A DNA stretch of 37,567 nt from a virus. The notes under the pieces are model-generated. The model searched no databases. It saw nothing but the letters and a program-made list of their open reading frames with translations, and was not told the origin of the DNA. Below are positions 12,809-20,927 of the stretch, in pieces. Positions within the stretch are counted from its first letter, which is position 1, and each line of letters opens with the position of its first letter. The position numbers were made by a program, and so were the translations under genes. The stretch is from IMG/VR virus record IMGVR_UViG_3300044491_002565, positions 1 through 37,567 of that record, one strand, 5' to 3'.

Positions 12809-13963
12809 TCAGAAGGTGCCGCCGTCGATGGTCAGGCCGCTAAGAGTGACATTGATCAGTTTGCGAGCAGAAGTAATCACTTCAGTGTCGCCAATCTTTA
12901 AGCCACCAGTGGTGATGTTGATTGCTTGATTGAACGTCCAGCAATCAGTGGAGTCCACCCAGGTGATGGTCTTATCAGTGGTGCCTTTCAGCGTGATACC
13001 ACCACCATCAGCTCCTGCATCAGTGGGAGAGGCAGTAGAGCCCAGTTCGATGTTCTTGTCATCGATGGTGACGGTGGTGCTATTAACACTGGTAACAGTG
13101 CCATTCACCGTGAGATCGCCGCCGACCGTCAGGTCATTGTTGATCGTCACGTCATCAGGCAAGCCAACAGTCAGCGTGCTGCTGCTGTTGCTCACTTCCA
13201 CTTCGTTAGCAGTGCCCTGAACAGTCAGAGTGGTGCCATCAGAAACAGCACTGGAAGTGGTGCCGTCACTGACATTGAAACTGGTGCTAACACTGCCGCC
13301 CAGAGCAATGGCGCTGCCATTGATCGTGATACTGCTATTGGAAAGGCTGCTATTTGGGATGCTGGACAGCGATCCCACGCCAGTGGAATTGTTGTAGCTA
13401 AAGCCAGTAGAAGCGTCGCCAGAAATGGCGGCGCGTGCCCGTGCATCCGTGTAATAAAGATTGGTGCCTTCGCCAATGTCCGTAGTGCTAAACGTTGCAC
13501 TACCACCCAGTGCAATGCTCGTCCCGTTAATGGTGACGTTGCTATTGGTCAGACTGGTGTTAGGAATGCTCGCCAGTGACAGAACGCCAGTGCCGTTGTT
13601 GTAAACAAGGCCAGTCGATGCATTGCCGGACAGCGCAGCTCTACTTCTTGCGTCGGTGTAGTACAGATTGGTGCTGCCTTCACCAATGTCATCAGTGTCA
13701 AGCGTCAGCGTGCCGCCCAGGGCGAGCGAGTTGCCGTTGATCGTGACACTGCTATTTGCCAGTCCACTGTTGGGAATGGCTTCACCAGCAATGGAGATGA
13801 CAGATGTGGCATTTCCATTGCCATCATCGCCATAGCCGTAATACAGCTTCTTATCGCTTGCATTTTCGTTAAATGCAAGCTCACCACTCTTAAGTGAACT
13901 CGGACTTCCTGCAGCGCCACTACTGGCCCTGCGTTTAATTTTGATAGTTACGGCATCAGCCAT
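12809..13963 (-). CDS. Fibre protein with YYTDAR repeats
   Basis: The product is 384 aa. The N-terminus (VTIKIKRRASSGAAGSPSSLKSGELAFNENASDKKLYYGYG) is the usual fibre-start repeat. It is followed by two ~70-residue repeats (65-134 and 135-203) containing TNLYYTDAR, RAA-x-SG, ASTG, YNN, SLxSIPN, and TINGxxIALGG, plus a partial third. YYTDAR repeats of this type are known in structural proteins of cyanophages and other marine phages. The rest (224-370) is a beta-rich stem with alternating T, V and N (DVTINNDLTVGGDLTVNGT), and the end is LTIDGGTF. It overlaps the preceding gene by one base (TGATG), so the two are co-translated. Confidence 0.75.
   Translation of the reverse strand: MADAVTIKIKRRASSGAAGSPSSLKSGELAFNENASDKKLYYGYGDDGNGNATSVISIAGEAIPNSGLANSSVTINGNSLALGGTLTLDTDDIGEGSTNLYYTDARSRAALSGNASTGLVYNNGTGVLSLASIPNTSLTNSNVTINGTSIALGGSATFSTTDIGEGTNLYYTDARARAAISGDASTGFSYNNSTGVGSLSSIPNSSLSNSSITINGSAIALGGSVSTSFNVSDGTTSSAVSDGTTLTVQGTANEVEVSNSSSTLTVGLPDDVTINNDLTVGGDLTVNGTVTSVNSTTVTIDDKNIELGSTASPTDAGADGGGITLKGTTDKTITWVDSTDCWTFNQAINITTGGLKIGDTEVITSARKLINVTLSGLTIDGGTF
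13295..13771 (-). repeat. Two and a third copies of a ~70-codon fibre repeat
   Basis: Copies lie at 13771-13562 and 13561-13355, with a truncated third at 13354-13295. Each encodes N-S-x-x-T-I-N-G-x-x-x-A-L-G-G, D-x-G-E-G-(S)TNLYYTDAR, R-A-A-(L/I)-S-G, A-S-T-G, Y-N-N, T-G-V and S-I-P-N. The lengths differ by one codon (70 and 69), and the DNA has diverged while the protein motif is kept. Confidence 0.75.
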
Positions 13964-14292
13964 CAGAATGCGCCTCCGACAATAGTGAGATGAGCGTCAA
14001 GGTGATCCTGAGGGACGTATATACTCCCATTCCAGACCAAGATTTTGCCTTCATCCGCTGATGTCAGCGAGGCGATTGCATCGGTGTCCAGAAAAACTGA
14101 ACCAACAAAAGATGCTCCTTGTGGCCCTCGGGCAGACACTTCCAATGTTCGTGCAGCTTGCCGCTGCACCTCCACAGTGTTAGTTGTCTTGTTAACAACA
14201 GTTTGATTCTGTTGTTTTTCGATCACTGCCTGGTTTGTTGTGCCAGAAAGCACAACATTGGGAGAAGCTCCAGGAGTAATTGAAACTGACAT
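13963..14292 (-). CDS. Small virion adaptor protein, 109 aa
   Basis: The product has a polar, Thr/Gln/Asn-rich first half without motifs (SPNVVLSGTTNQAVIEKQQNQTVVNKTTNTVEVQ). It continues with GPQGASFVGSVFLDTDAIASL and ADEGKILVWNGSIYVPQDHLDAHLTIVGGAF. The G-K-I-L-V-W-N-G-S stretch is a typical fibre-collar motif. The final L-T-I-V-G-G-A-F resembles the LTIDGGTF end of the protein encoded next. It overlaps both neighbouring genes by one base, placing it firmly in the fibre operon. A collar or trimer-capping role is plausible but unproven. Confidence 0.6.
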   Translation of the reverse strand: MSVSITPGASPNVVLSGTTNQAVIEKQQNQTVVNKTTNTVEVQRQAARTLEVSARGPQGASFVGSVFLDTDAIASLTSADEGKILVWNGSIYVPQDHLDAHLTIVGGAF

Positions 14293-14633
14293 TACGGTCT
14301 ACCAGTGAGGCCAGGGTTAATAACAGCAACGCCTTCCAACAAGTAAAACTTAGTGTTGTCAGGCTCTGTTACTAATACATCGTACTGAGCGCTTCCGCTC
14401 ATCGTCGCAGTAGTTGCCGATGGAATGGAAAGTGTGAATTGTCCAGATGCTTGTGCAGTCCAAGTGCTGGTGAAATCACAAAGCTTGGTGTTACCAAGAC
14501 GGTTGTACACCATGCCAGCAACGGTGTAGCCCGTCATGTTGACGCTATTGCCACTGCTGTCTTTGTAATGAACAGGCAGCTCAAAAGTGGCCCCTTGATG
14601 AATTGTGATGTCGTACTTTGTCGGTTCTACCAC
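14292..14633 (-). CDS. Small BppU_N-like baseplate or fibre-attachment protein
   Basis: The product is 113 aa from GTG 14633. The sequence (YDITIHQGATFELPVHYKDSSGNSVNMTGYTVAGMVYNR, FTLSIPSATTATMSGSAQYDVLVTE, FYLLEGVAVINPGLTG) follows the pattern of a BppU-N-like beta-sandwich: G-x-T/S-F, L/M-x-G, S/T-x-x-T, Y-D-V and L-L-E-G, ending in a P-x-x-T-x. The 227-aa protein at 24580-25263 shows the same pattern in its first 90 residues, so both probably dock fibres or adaptors to the tail tip. It overlaps the next gene by one base. Confidence 0.6.
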   Translation of the reverse strand: MVEPTKYDITIHQGATFELPVHYKDSSGNSVNMTGYTVAGMVYNRLGNTKLCDFTSTWTAQASGQFTLSIPSATTATMSGSAQYDVLVTEPDNTKFYLLEGVAVINPGLTGRP

Positions 14634-14706
14634 AATTAGACCAGCGTTTCTTTAATGATAATCAGCCTTGTCCGCGCTTTAGTTTGCGTATGGAGAATTC
14701 TCGCCT

Positions 14707-14817
14707 TTAGCGGCCTTGCCCGCGCATAGGCTTTTTCCCCTTTCTGGCGGGACGTGAATGCTTCCCTTGCCCAATTGAAGTGGTTTTAGGCTTGCTTTCA
14801 ATGTGAACATTGCCCAT
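14707..14817 (-). CDS. Tiny basic protein, 36 aa
   Basis: The frame runs from ATG 14817 to TAA 14707, filling most of the 200-base gap between the 1047-aa fibre and the BppU-like gene. The product is highly basic: VHIESKPKTTSIGQGKHS, then RPARKGKKPMRGQGR. Very short phage proteins ending in a basic R-G-Q-G-R/K type tail exist beside fibre genes, and this looks like one, but no function is known. An overlapping longer frame (14679-14936) starts inside the fibre gene and is judged a shadow. No Shine-Dalgarno is seen. The rest of the gap (14640-14706 and 14818-14841) shows nothing. Confidence 0.45.
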   Translation of the reverse strand: MGNVHIESKPKTTSIGQGKHSRPARKGKKPMRGQGR

Positions 14818-14841
14818 GAGGATGCAGGTGATGAATTGAGT

Positions 14842-17800
14842 TTAACGAGCAAGCCCGCCATTAGCCTGGAACGGGTTTTCAGCAAAGGCGGCGTAGATGT
14901 AGGTTTGAGTGTTGAGGTTCTTGCCGCTACCAGCACCTCTAATCTTGAAGCCGTTTGAAAGGATGTCTACACCTACGCCAGTGCCAAGGTTGTAACTACC
15001 TTCTGCATCAGACAGGTCTGCTGCAAGATTATTGTCCCTAGCTGTATCAATTATTTCCCAAAAGGTGTAATTATTGTCCGTACTACTACACTTAAAAATG
15101 ATCCATCTCGGCCTAAACCCGGTAAACACAAACGGACCATCAGTAGATCCATTGCCGGTGTATGAACCAAATGCGCTATACCCTTCGACAGGTGCGAAGC
15201 AGTAACTAATACATTCCTGGCTACTGCCATACAAATAGTTTGAATTAAAATTAAACGTTGTTGATGTTGCAGCCGTGTTATTAAAAGCACTTGTATCAGT
15301 ACCTACCGCCACAGTTGTATTAAGTCTCTGGTAATTAGCTGCAGGATTAGAATAAACATGACCTTGTGTCCACCAAATACCAGACCCAAGGGTTTTAGTG
15401 ATCACAAATGATGGAACAGCATTAAGTCCATGTCCTACACTTCCACTACCAATGGTTGCTTTTACAATCGAGAACCCAGCACTTGGGTTGGCTCTTACTT
15501 GTGAAGTAATGCTGCCGTCGTTGTTAGTTACCGTCGATGTTCCGGCGTCCCATGCCCATGCTGCGTAGGTCGTGCCACTTTTATTTTGCTCATTTCCATC
15601 GTTTGTTATATCAAAACCATCACTTTCAAAATCTAATACAGTAAAATTACTTTCTGCAGCGGTCGAATTTGAGTTTAATTGTTTATCTCCACGAACAATA
15701 TCTACAAGGCGATGCTGTAGCGTTTCGCTGCGACCTTTCAACCACACAAAGTCTGGACTAAAAGAATAATTAACAGACGTAGTGCCACCATTACCTGTAT
15801 ACAGCTTCGTATCAAAATATTTACTGCCATCCGCAATCGTTGGCTCAGGTAAGTTTGCGGTGTTTAATGACTTGTAGCCAGCCGGAGCTGCCGTATGGAA
15901 GGCACGTTGGCCAAAGTTAACGCTTACGTTTGTCAAACCATTCCTAAAAATTGGGAAGTATGTTCCTGCAGGAATAGAAGTAAAAGCAGTACCCGCAGAT
16001 ACTCCATCGTCATAATAAGTTAGCGTTCCATTGTCTGCATCAAAAGCACAGCCAACAACAGAGCCAGCAGCGAAAGAATGAAAACTACTTGCTGCGCTAT
16101 TATTATATTTGTTAGCATTATCGACTGCGTAACTGTCAGACGCTTGGCCAGGGTACTGAGAACCGTTTGGCGTAGCCGCTACCCCAGTCATTGTCCCATT
16201 ATCAGGGTATGTAGTCTCCCAGTAATACTTGCCGGAACTAATTCCGATCGTTCCGTAAAGTGATGAGTACGCAGTGAACCCATTCATGTCAAGATTGCCG
16301 TTGCTTAGCGTAGTCGTTGCAGCGGTAATTAAAGGATTCAACGTCGCATAGTTGCCAACAATTGATCCGCCGGGATCACCGCCACTCGATGCAGTGCCGT
16401 TGGTTGGGGAGTCTACGAGGGAGTCGATAGTAGCCCCAAGTGGATCACTGGCGCCGGGATTAACTAAGAGTTTGCCGTCAACCTCAATACCTTGAAAATA
16501 AGCATTTGATGCTCTCACTTCAATGGTAGTTAATGTAGTGTCGCCAGATAATTGAGAAGTAATATCAAGCGGAGCAAGAGAATTGGTTGAAGTCGGCCAA
16601 CCAGTTATAGACCTATTATTAACAAGAATTTGATTAGCTCCAGAAACTGCTGCGCCATATACAACTACAGTTTTTCCGCTAATATCAAGTGCAGAACTTA
16701 GAGTAAGTACAGAGGCTGAGCCATTGTTACCCCATAAGTTACTGCCACTAATAGTACCACTGAACGCTTTGTTAGCTGTATATGTTGAATTTTCATTAGT
16801 AACACTAGAACTCCACGTCTGACTTTGATTCCAGTTGCTGCCTGCCGCAACTAAGTTATTAACAGTCCACGTATTGCTGTTGCCACTTGTGTCCGTACCA
16901 AGCGCAGCGTTGCTGCTGTTGTCCGCAAAGTCGAGGTGGAAGGAGTTATCAGCAATACCAGTAATACCTGAATCAATGAGATATTTTCCATTTAATTCAA
17001 TAGCGTATAAGCCAATGAGATTGTTGCCATCAGTGCCAGTAATATTGATAGTTGAAAGAGAACTTACTCCAGTAATATTAGCGTGTGCAATTCCTGAAGA
17101 TTGAAGCTGACTTGTGACATCAACACCATTTACTAAGACAGTTCCACCAGTTCCATAAACCTGGCAATATAAACGAAGAGAGGTAACAGGCAAAGCACTT
17201 GGAAGCGTAAATGTTGCTCCGCTATAGCTCTGCATATAATTAGCCGTCGAAACTACACCATTATGAACAGCAACAAACGAACCATAGTTAGCTGTTCCAG
17301 TCCATAATGAAGACCATGTTTGACTTTGGTTGAACCAGCCATACGTTCCAGTAAATAACTTCGGTTGCCATACTCCGTTGTCATCAGGAGCTCCAAAATC
17401 TGTTGGTGCTAATGCTTGACCATCGATTAGCTGATACTCAGCAAGGTAAATATTTGAAGCTGAACCAATATTACCACTTGAATCAATAGAAGCACCTATA
17501 CAATGTAGTTGGTTATTGTTAACGCCAAACTGATGGTTTGGACCCGCGTCACTACCACCTCTAGAAATCTGTGCGCCGTTAACATACAACTTAACTCTAT
17601 CTGCTGCAGTTGATAGCGTAGTATCTACAGAAATAACAAAGTGATACCATGCACTTGGATCTCTAAATACATCCGTTGTTTGAATATAGTATGTAGACCA
17701 GTCTGACATTTGAAAAGTGCCAACTGCAGTAAATCTTATGTCTAAATAATTTCCGCTAGCTCCACTACCGTAAGTAAAAAGTGGCCGATTTTCGATCGAT

Positions 17801-17985
17801 GCGTTGTATGGGTCTTTAATCCAAAAACTTAAAGTCCACGTCCTGCGGTTGCCCGCAGCACTTGGGGTTCTAGTTAAATTCGCACTATCTGCACTATTAA
17901 ACCGCAAGCTGCGGTCAATTTGATACGCCGCAGGCTCCGCAAGGGAAGCCATTAACAATGGATGCGCAGAGCCTGGAATGGTCAT
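14842..17985 (-). CDS. Large mosaic fibre: LamG, duplicated beta module, SPRY-like and DUF7483-like regions
   Basis: The product is 1047 aa. Residues about 25-205 resemble a LamG/concanavalin A lectin: RSLRFNSADSANL, TWTLSFWIK, WYHFVISVDT and VKLYVNGAQI. Next are two related modules (218-340 and 385-510), each with NQSQTWSS, a valine-rich strand pair, V(L)VN, D-(V/I)-T-S-Q-L, a T-I strand and I-E-(L/V)-x-G-K-x-L. Residues 575-700 look SPRY-like (GKYYWETTY, GCAFDADNGTLTYYDDG, YFPIF). The last 310 residues carry two related halves, each with W-(L/I)-x-(F)K, D-x-x-R-(G/D) and S-(D/N)-G-F-(D/K)-I, as in the DUF7483-type region of cyanophage structural proteins, ending ENPFQANGGLAR. It is likely a host-surface-binding fibre with several carbohydrate-binding folds. 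Confidence 0.75.
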   Translation of the reverse strand: MTIPGSAHPLLMASLAEPAAYQIDRSLRFNSADSANLTRTPSAAGNRRTWTLSFWIKDPYNASIENRPLFTYGSGASGNYLDIRFTAVGTFQMSDWSTYYIQTTDVFRDPSAWYHFVISVDTTLSTAADRVKLYVNGAQISRGGSDAGPNHQFGVNNNQLHCIGASIDSSGNIGSASNIYLAEYQLIDGQALAPTDFGAPDDNGVWQPKLFTGTYGWFNQSQTWSSLWTGTANYGSFVAVHNGVVSTANYMQSYSGATFTLPSALPVTSLRLYCQVYGTGGTVLVNGVDVTSQLQSSGIAHANITGVSSLSTINITGTDGNNLIGLYAIELNGKYLIDSGITGIADNSFHLDFADNSSNAALGTDTSGNSNTWTVNNLVAAGSNWNQSQTWSSSVTNENSTYTANKAFSGTISGSNLWGNNGSASVLTLSSALDISGKTVVVYGAAVSGANQILVNNRSITGWPTSTNSLAPLDITSQLSGDTTLTTIEVRASNAYFQGIEVDGKLLVNPGASDPLGATIDSLVDSPTNGTASSGGDPGGSIVGNYATLNPLITAATTTLSNGNLDMNGFTAYSSLYGTIGISSGKYYWETTYPDNGTMTGVAATPNGSQYPGQASDSYAVDNANKYNNSAASSFHSFAAGSVVGCAFDADNGTLTYYDDGVSAGTAFTSIPAGTYFPIFRNGLTNVSVNFGQRAFHTAAPAGYKSLNTANLPEPTIADGSKYFDTKLYTGNGGTTSVNYSFSPDFVWLKGRSETLQHRLVDIVRGDKQLNSNSTAAESNFTVLDFESDGFDITNDGNEQNKSGTTYAAWAWDAGTSTVTNNDGSITSQVRANPSAGFSIVKATIGSGSVGHGLNAVPSFVITKTLGSGIWWTQGHVYSNPAANYQRLNTTVAVGTDTSAFNNTAATSTTFNFNSNYLYGSSQECISYCFAPVEGYSAFGSYTGNGSTDGPFVFTGFRPRWIIFKCSSTDNNYTFWEIIDTARDNNLAADLSDAEGSYNLGTGVGVDILSNGFKIRGAGSGKNLNTQTYIYAAFAENPFQANGGLAR

Positions 17986-18021
17986 GAGAAACTATGCAAC
18001 AAGAACAATGCTGGAATGATA

Positions 18022-20103
18022 TTAGCTGACGTTAGTCAACAGTTGAGCCGTGATTTCGTTAGTGGTGTGAGCGTAATAAACAAGCAAATCAGCGGCACCA
18101 CTGGTCGTCGTGTTACTAGGAGCAACACCGCCTGGGAATTGCCAATTGCCGCTATAAGTGACGCTATGCGTGCCATCTTGTTCAAAACGAATGGCACCAC
18201 TCTGACCGCTCGCCACGTTCGTGGGGAAGTTCAAAGTAACTGTGCCAGACAAGGTCATCGTGAAGTTATTGGCAGCAGAGAAATCAGGCGTCACAACGCC
18301 ACTTCCTGCCAGAGCAACAACTGCACCACGCTGTGCTTTTGTGAAGTTCTGAGCAGTGTCAAGCTCTGCATAACCGGCAATGCTCGACACGCCAGTAGCA
18401 GTCAACGTCGTAGCTTCCACTGGACCAGTGAACGTGGCGCCCGTCAGGGCTGCCACTCCAGACAAGTCCAAACGCGCTGCATCAATGGAAGAGCTGCCGC
18501 TATTAACAACCGTAATAACTTGATCAGAAGTTAGGTCTTGAGGGTTGCCGCTAGTAATTGCGCCCTTGATCGTAAGGGCGTCCATGTTGGCCAGTTTTGC
18601 ATTATCAATTGCATCGTCTGCAATACTGGTGTCAGCAAGAACAGTGAAGACCAGTGCGGTTGAATCCAACGTTGGATTGTCCGCAATCTGCACAAACTGC
18701 TTGCTGGCGTTCGTGGAACCACTAAGAACGAAGGTGAAAGCACCTGCATCAATTTCAGCATTGCTGTTGAAATCGTCTGCCCTGGTAAAGACAGGGTTGA
18801 CGCCAGTACCTGCAGCAGTGGTCAGCGTATAAATGCCGTTTTCAGACCCAGACGATTGGTCCTTGATCAGCACGCGAGTGTTCAGCGCTGTAATGTTTAC
18901 GCCGTCAATGCTTGGCGTTCCCGTGCTGGTCAGCGTCAGCGTCTGAGAGCCGGTGGAATAAGTGCCAGTGAGGGCTGCATCAGTGGCGACGATAGCCGCC
19001 TCTTTCACCTGCAGGCCCTGAGCAACGCTGTCCACGTAGGACTTACTAGCAACGTCGTTCGACGAAATCGGATCGGCGACGTTGGTCAGGCGAACAGCGT
19101 TGAAGTTGACATTGTTCGATGCAGCATTCAGAACATTGTCAGCATTAACGTCAACGGCAATGTCGTTGGAGATGGTCGAGATGGCCACCTTATTGCTGCC
19201 AGCCCGAACGCCTTTCAGTTCACTGCGATATTCATTGCTGACCAGCGAGGCTTGACTGACAACGATGCTTTCGCCAACAGTGGCAACGTTCGCCACATAT
19301 TTCAGGCCGCCCAGGTTCTGTAAGGCGTCTTGAGCAGTGGTGCCAGCAGTGCCACCCTGGCTAAGCGACAGCGCAGTGGTCATACCACTCAGTGCTGTGA
19401 TGTCGCTGTTAACGCCAGCCTTTGCAGCACCGATGTTTGCACGAGCGCCAGAAGCAGTGGTTGCTGCTGTTCCGCCCTGAGCCAGCGCCAGAGGCGATGT
19501 GATCGACAGGTCGTTTATGCTGATCACAGAAGGGTCAACATCAATAGCAATGGAGTTGCCCGAATCGTCCAGGCTTACCGTCGCCTTGGTGCTACCTGCC
19601 TTGATCGGACGGAGCTGCAAACTTTGCGTGCCATCTCCAGCGTCAATAATTGACCCCAGCACGCCATAAGAAGTGCCGCTGGCTGACAAATTGACGCCAG
19701 TTGATACAGCCGTAGTGTTGACAGTCAGGTCAACACGGTTTCCAGAAGGATTATCTACGCCGCTCAGGGTGACACTGGCGCCAGGGATAAAGTTGATTTC
19801 CCGGCGCGTGCCGATATTGCCAGCTCCAGATCCGGATGAAACGATTGTTTGCTGAATAGTGCTGTCAGCAACAACTGAAATAGTAAGAGTATTGCCTGAA
19901 TCGTCGTAAACAGCACTAATGCCATTCCCTGCCGTTACCAGCAGGTCGATCATGTCCTGAAGACTTTCCTTCAGATTGGCATAGCTAATTTTCTTCGTGA
20001 CAGACAGCGACGGATTAGTCGTGTTGTCAACAATGACGAACACATCATCATTGTTAGGAGTGACCAGCGAAACAAGGTCAGTGATGAGTCTATTTTGGGC
20101 CAT
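18022..20103 (-). CDS. Tail fibre with QGGTA repeats and shared C-terminal domain
   Basis: The product is 693 aa. The N-terminus (NRLITDLVSLVTPNNDDVFVIVDN, then TKKISYANLKESL) is the standard virion-attachment start of many phage fibres. Residues 205-266 hold two copies of L-A/S-Q-G-G-T-A-x-T-T-A-x-x-A-x-x-N-(I/L)-G, the coiled stalk repeat of T4-like and lambda-like fibres. A region at 345-480 (SSNDVASKSYVDSVAQGLQVKEA, then TRVLIKDQ, ENGIYTLTTA) is a fibre domain common in marine phages. The C-terminal 108 residues match the end of the 197-aa protein at 11786-12379. It most likely forms a trimeric fibre near the tail tip. Confidence 0.75.
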   Translation of the reverse strand: MAQNRLITDLVSLVTPNNDDVFVIVDNTTNPSLSVTKKISYANLKESLQDMIDLLVTAGNGISAVYDDSGNTLTISVVADSTIQQTIVSSGSGAGNIGTRREINFIPGASVTLSGVDNPSGNRVDLTVNTTAVSTGVNLSASGTSYGVLGSIIDAGDGTQSLQLRPIKAGSTKATVSLDDSGNSIAIDVDPSVISINDLSITSPLALAQGGTAATTASGARANIGAAKAGVNSDITALSGMTTALSLSQGGTAGTTAQDALQNLGGLKYVANVATVGESIVVSQASLVSNEYRSELKGVRAGSNKVAISTISNDIAVDVNADNVLNAASNNVNFNAVRLTNVADPISSNDVASKSYVDSVAQGLQVKEAAIVATDAALTGTYSTGSQTLTLTSTGTPSIDGVNITALNTRVLIKDQSSGSENGIYTLTTAAGTGVNPVFTRADDFNSNAEIDAGAFTFVLSGSTNASKQFVQIADNPTLDSTALVFTVLADTSIADDAIDNAKLANMDALTIKGAITSGNPQDLTSDQVITVVNSGSSSIDAARLDLSGVAALTGATFTGPVEATTLTATGVSSIAGYAELDTAQNFTKAQRGAVVALAGSGVVTPDFSAANNFTMTLSGTVTLNFPTNVASGQSGAIRFEQDGTHSVTYSGNWQFPGGVAPSNTTTSGAADLLVYYAHTTNEITAQLLTNVS

Positions 20104-20106
20104 GGA

Positions 20107-20925
20107 TTAGGAAGCTCCGCTGACTTTGATCGCCTTGAATACAGGAATTGTAGCGCTGTTGCTGCTTTCTCTCGACCAGAAAAACGGCCGGAGAGTAGAA
20201 GTGTTTGCCACTTGATAAGAATAGATATTTACGCCGTTTTTTTGGACTGTGACGGCTCCAGAAACGCCATCTCGCTTCACTTCAAAAGTATCGTCACTTT
20301 CTAGGTAGATAGGCCCTGTAGTTCCAATGATGTCAATCTCATTGCCCACACCAGCAAGAGCTGCTGTACGAGTTTCAGCAAGCATGATCTTGTCAGTTCC
20401 AGAAGGAATGACAAAGTACGTGGTGTTAAGTTGCAACGGATTGGGAACGGTTCCGCTCACAATGGCAACAGCATCTCCTGCTGCATAACCATGGGAAGTC
20501 ACGTCGAAAGTATTGTCAACACTGCTCGTATTGCTTCCTGTGCGGTTTTTTACAACAGTTGCAATTGACTGCCCCGCTGCCGTCACATTTACAACCCCAC
20601 CATTGTTGTAGTTTTCCGCAACGCTGATGGCGTAGACACCATAAGTTCCACCGTCGTCTTGCAGCTCAGAAGCTGCAGACCACGTTGATACGGACGAAAT
20701 GTTGGCGCTAGTAGCGAGACCGATGGCCGTTGTCCCAACGGTGTTTCCGCTCACGCCCACGTCGAATTGATTGGGGCTGATCTTGAACGATAACGTCCCA
20801 ACTCGTGGGTCTTGAGAAGGGTTCTGAAGGATTTGCGTGCCTAGACAAAATGAATAGGCACGATCTTCCGTTTCAGTGGGGAGACCACTAGATGTGAGAT
20901 TGACGATTGAACTTCCTACTGCCAT
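20107..20925 (-). CDS. Virion protein with beta modules, fibre-associated
   Basis: The product is 272 aa. Residues about 1-125 (VNLTSSGLPTETEDRAYSFCLGTQIL, then ISPNQFDVGVSG) form an N-terminal beta-rich region. The middle (about 137-210) fits a barrel module with D-x-T-x-H-G-Y/F, (A/E)-G-D-A-V and T-Y-F-V-I (NTFDVTSHGYAAGDAVAIVSG, LNTTYFVIPSGTDKIMLAETR), similar to inserts in the 227-aa and 695-aa virion proteins. The end (DTFEVKRDGVSGAVTVQKNGVNIYSY, FWSRESSNSATIPVFKAIKV) resembles a lectin-like strand set. It sits between two fibre genes and is likely an attachment or fibre accessory protein. No diagnostic family is recognised. Confidence 0.6.
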   Translation of the reverse strand: MAVGSSIVNLTSSGLPTETEDRAYSFCLGTQILQNPSQDPRVGTLSFKISPNQFDVGVSGNTVGTTAIGLATSANISSVSTWSAASELQDDGGTYGVYAISVAENYNNGGVVNVTAAGQSIATVVKNRTGSNTSSVDNTFDVTSHGYAAGDAVAIVSGTVPNPLQLNTTYFVIPSGTDKIMLAETRTAALAGVGNEIDIIGTTGPIYLESDDTFEVKRDGVSGAVTVQKNGVNIYSYQVANTSTLRPFFWSRESSNSATIPVFKAIKVSGAS

Positions 20926-20927
20926 GC

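Noticed and set aside
12926-13579. A 217-codon rightward frame inside the YYTDAR fibre
   Set aside because: It is explained as the antisense of a repeat-rich, Thr/Gly/Ser-biased gene and has no independent start signal.
13295-13771. CRISPR-like or tandem DNA repeat
   Set aside because: The repeats are coding, about 208 bases long and diverged at the DNA level; there is no short direct repeat with spacers.
14679-14936. An 85-codon leftward frame spanning the end of the large fibre and the gap
   Set aside because: Its first third is inside the fibre gene in another frame; the 36-aa basic protein at 14707-14817 is the better reading.
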